The notes beneath the pieces were generated by a model. That model worked only from the letters and a program-made list of their open reading frames with translations, was not told the origin of the DNA and did not search any database. Positions 21,578 to 21,940 of a stretch of DNA of 21,940 nt are shown piece by piece. Every line of letters starts with the position of its first letter. The first letter of the stretch is position 1. Made by a program: the position numbers and the translations under genes. Origin of the DNA: Desulfobacteraceae bacterium (GTDB lineage Bacteria > Desulfobacterota > Desulfobacteria > Desulfobacterales > UBA11574); assembly GCA_013203195.1 (NCBI GenBank), contig JABMQM010000524.1, forward strand, positions 1 through 21,940, given 5' to 3'.

Positions 21578-21940
21578 ATGAAAGTTGCTGTTAGTTCCAG
21601 TGGCAAAAATCTTGACGCGTCGATCGATCAGCGATTCGGTAGATGTGCATATTTTTTGATGGTTGAAACGGACGATATGAGTTTTGAAATCTTTGATAAT
21701 GAAAGTGCCGCCTTGGGAGGCGGTGCCGGCATCCAATCGGCCCAGTTTGTCATCTCCAAAGGAGCCGGGGCCGTCATAACCGGTAATTGCGGCCCCAATG
21801 CTGTGCAAGTCCTTGCTGCAGTCGGCATGGATGTGTTCCTCAGTGTCACGGGGACAATTAAAGCCGCCGTGGAAATGTATAAAAGCGGGAATTTAACACC
21901 GGCCGGCAAAGCGAATGTAGCTGAATATAGCGGTTTGAGC
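21578..21940 (+). CDS. MTH1175/NifX-like (ORP-type) protein, 3' end outside window
   Basis: 121 codons without a stop to the end of the window. Begins MKVAVSSSGKNLDAS, then DQRFGRCAYFLMVE, GGGAGIQSAQFVISKGAGAV, ITGNCGPNAVQVLAAVG and a C-terminal helix (AAVEMYKSGNLTPAG). All are landmarks of the MTH1175/NifX family, and this copy keeps the RFGRC cysteine. GGAAAGGAG at 21562-21570 precedes the ATG. It is the closest relative in the window of the gene at 1253. The sigma-54 promoter and enhancer-like repeats suggest it opens an operon of the orange-protein type continuing to the right. Confidence 0.9.
   Translation, partial: MKVAVSSSGKNLDASIDQRFGRCAYFLMVETDDMSFEIFDNESAALGGGAGIQSAQFVISKGAGAVITGNCGPNAVQVLAAVGMDVFLSVTGTIKAAVEMYKSGNLTPAGKANVAEYSGLS

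Overview
The window reads as a stretch of an anaerobic Desulfobacterota (sulfate-reducer-like, 'deltaproteobacterial') chromosome. The basis is family content rather than any marker gene: MinD-type ATPase with a ferredoxin insert, several MTH1175/NifX-type proteins (Pfam Dinitrogenase iron-molybdenum cofactor family), a sigma-54 promoter, strong AGGAGG-type ribosome sites and mid-range GC. No rRNA, tRNA or CRISPR array was seen.

Layout. (1) 1-2942: an anaerobe Fe-S/metal-cofactor cluster that recalls the 'orange protein' (ORP) loci of sulfate reducers: ferredoxin-MinD ATPase (5' end outside the window), two MTH1175-like proteins, a degenerate receiver-like protein, an IscU/NifU-like scaffold and an FmdB-type zinc ribbon. 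(2) 2943-4438: remnants of two tandem tyrosine recombinases, the first with an internal deletion and the second with two single-base frameshifts. (3) 4658-6345: an ArsR/SmtB regulator with a Cys-rich tail (possibly also made as a separate 42-residue protein), then two half-size permeases. (4) 6439-9101: an in-frame chimera of a transposase HTH with half a TauE/SafE exporter, followed by a sigma factor / zinc-finger anti-sigma / periplasmic metal-sensor-like module (module 1) that runs into a TolC-family gene fused to the last codons of an FtsX permease. (5) 9471-10892: a Spy/ZraP-like secreted protein and a broken ABC ATPase-FtsX chimera. (6) 10962-15057: an intact operon of ABC ATPase, FtsX/LolC-type permease, LolA-like periplasmic protein and outer-membrane beta-barrel. 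(7) 15304-21340: module 2, intact: ECF sigma factor, a secreted acetolactate-decarboxylase-like protein, anti-sigma factor, sensor, FtsX permease, ABC ATPase, a thioredoxin-fold-like protein without CxxC, and a second FtsX permease. (8) 21510-21940: a sigma-54 promoter, with a cluster of TTGCA repeats upstream, driving another MTH1175-like gene that runs off the window.

How it fits together (inference): modules 1 and 2 are paralogous envelope-stress switches. A periplasmic LTxxQ-type helical sensor would act on a membrane anti-sigma factor, releasing an ECF sigma factor that drives an ABC exporter. Module 1 has decayed by deletions that all end in an FtsX 3' end, leaving a 75-bp imperfect direct repeat. 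The ABC/LolA-like/beta-barrel operon between them looks like a trans-envelope lipid or hydrophobic-compound transport line. The most novel-looking assembly is module 2, with its LolCDE-like permease-ATPase-permease order and the secreted decarboxylase-like gene inside the sigma operon.
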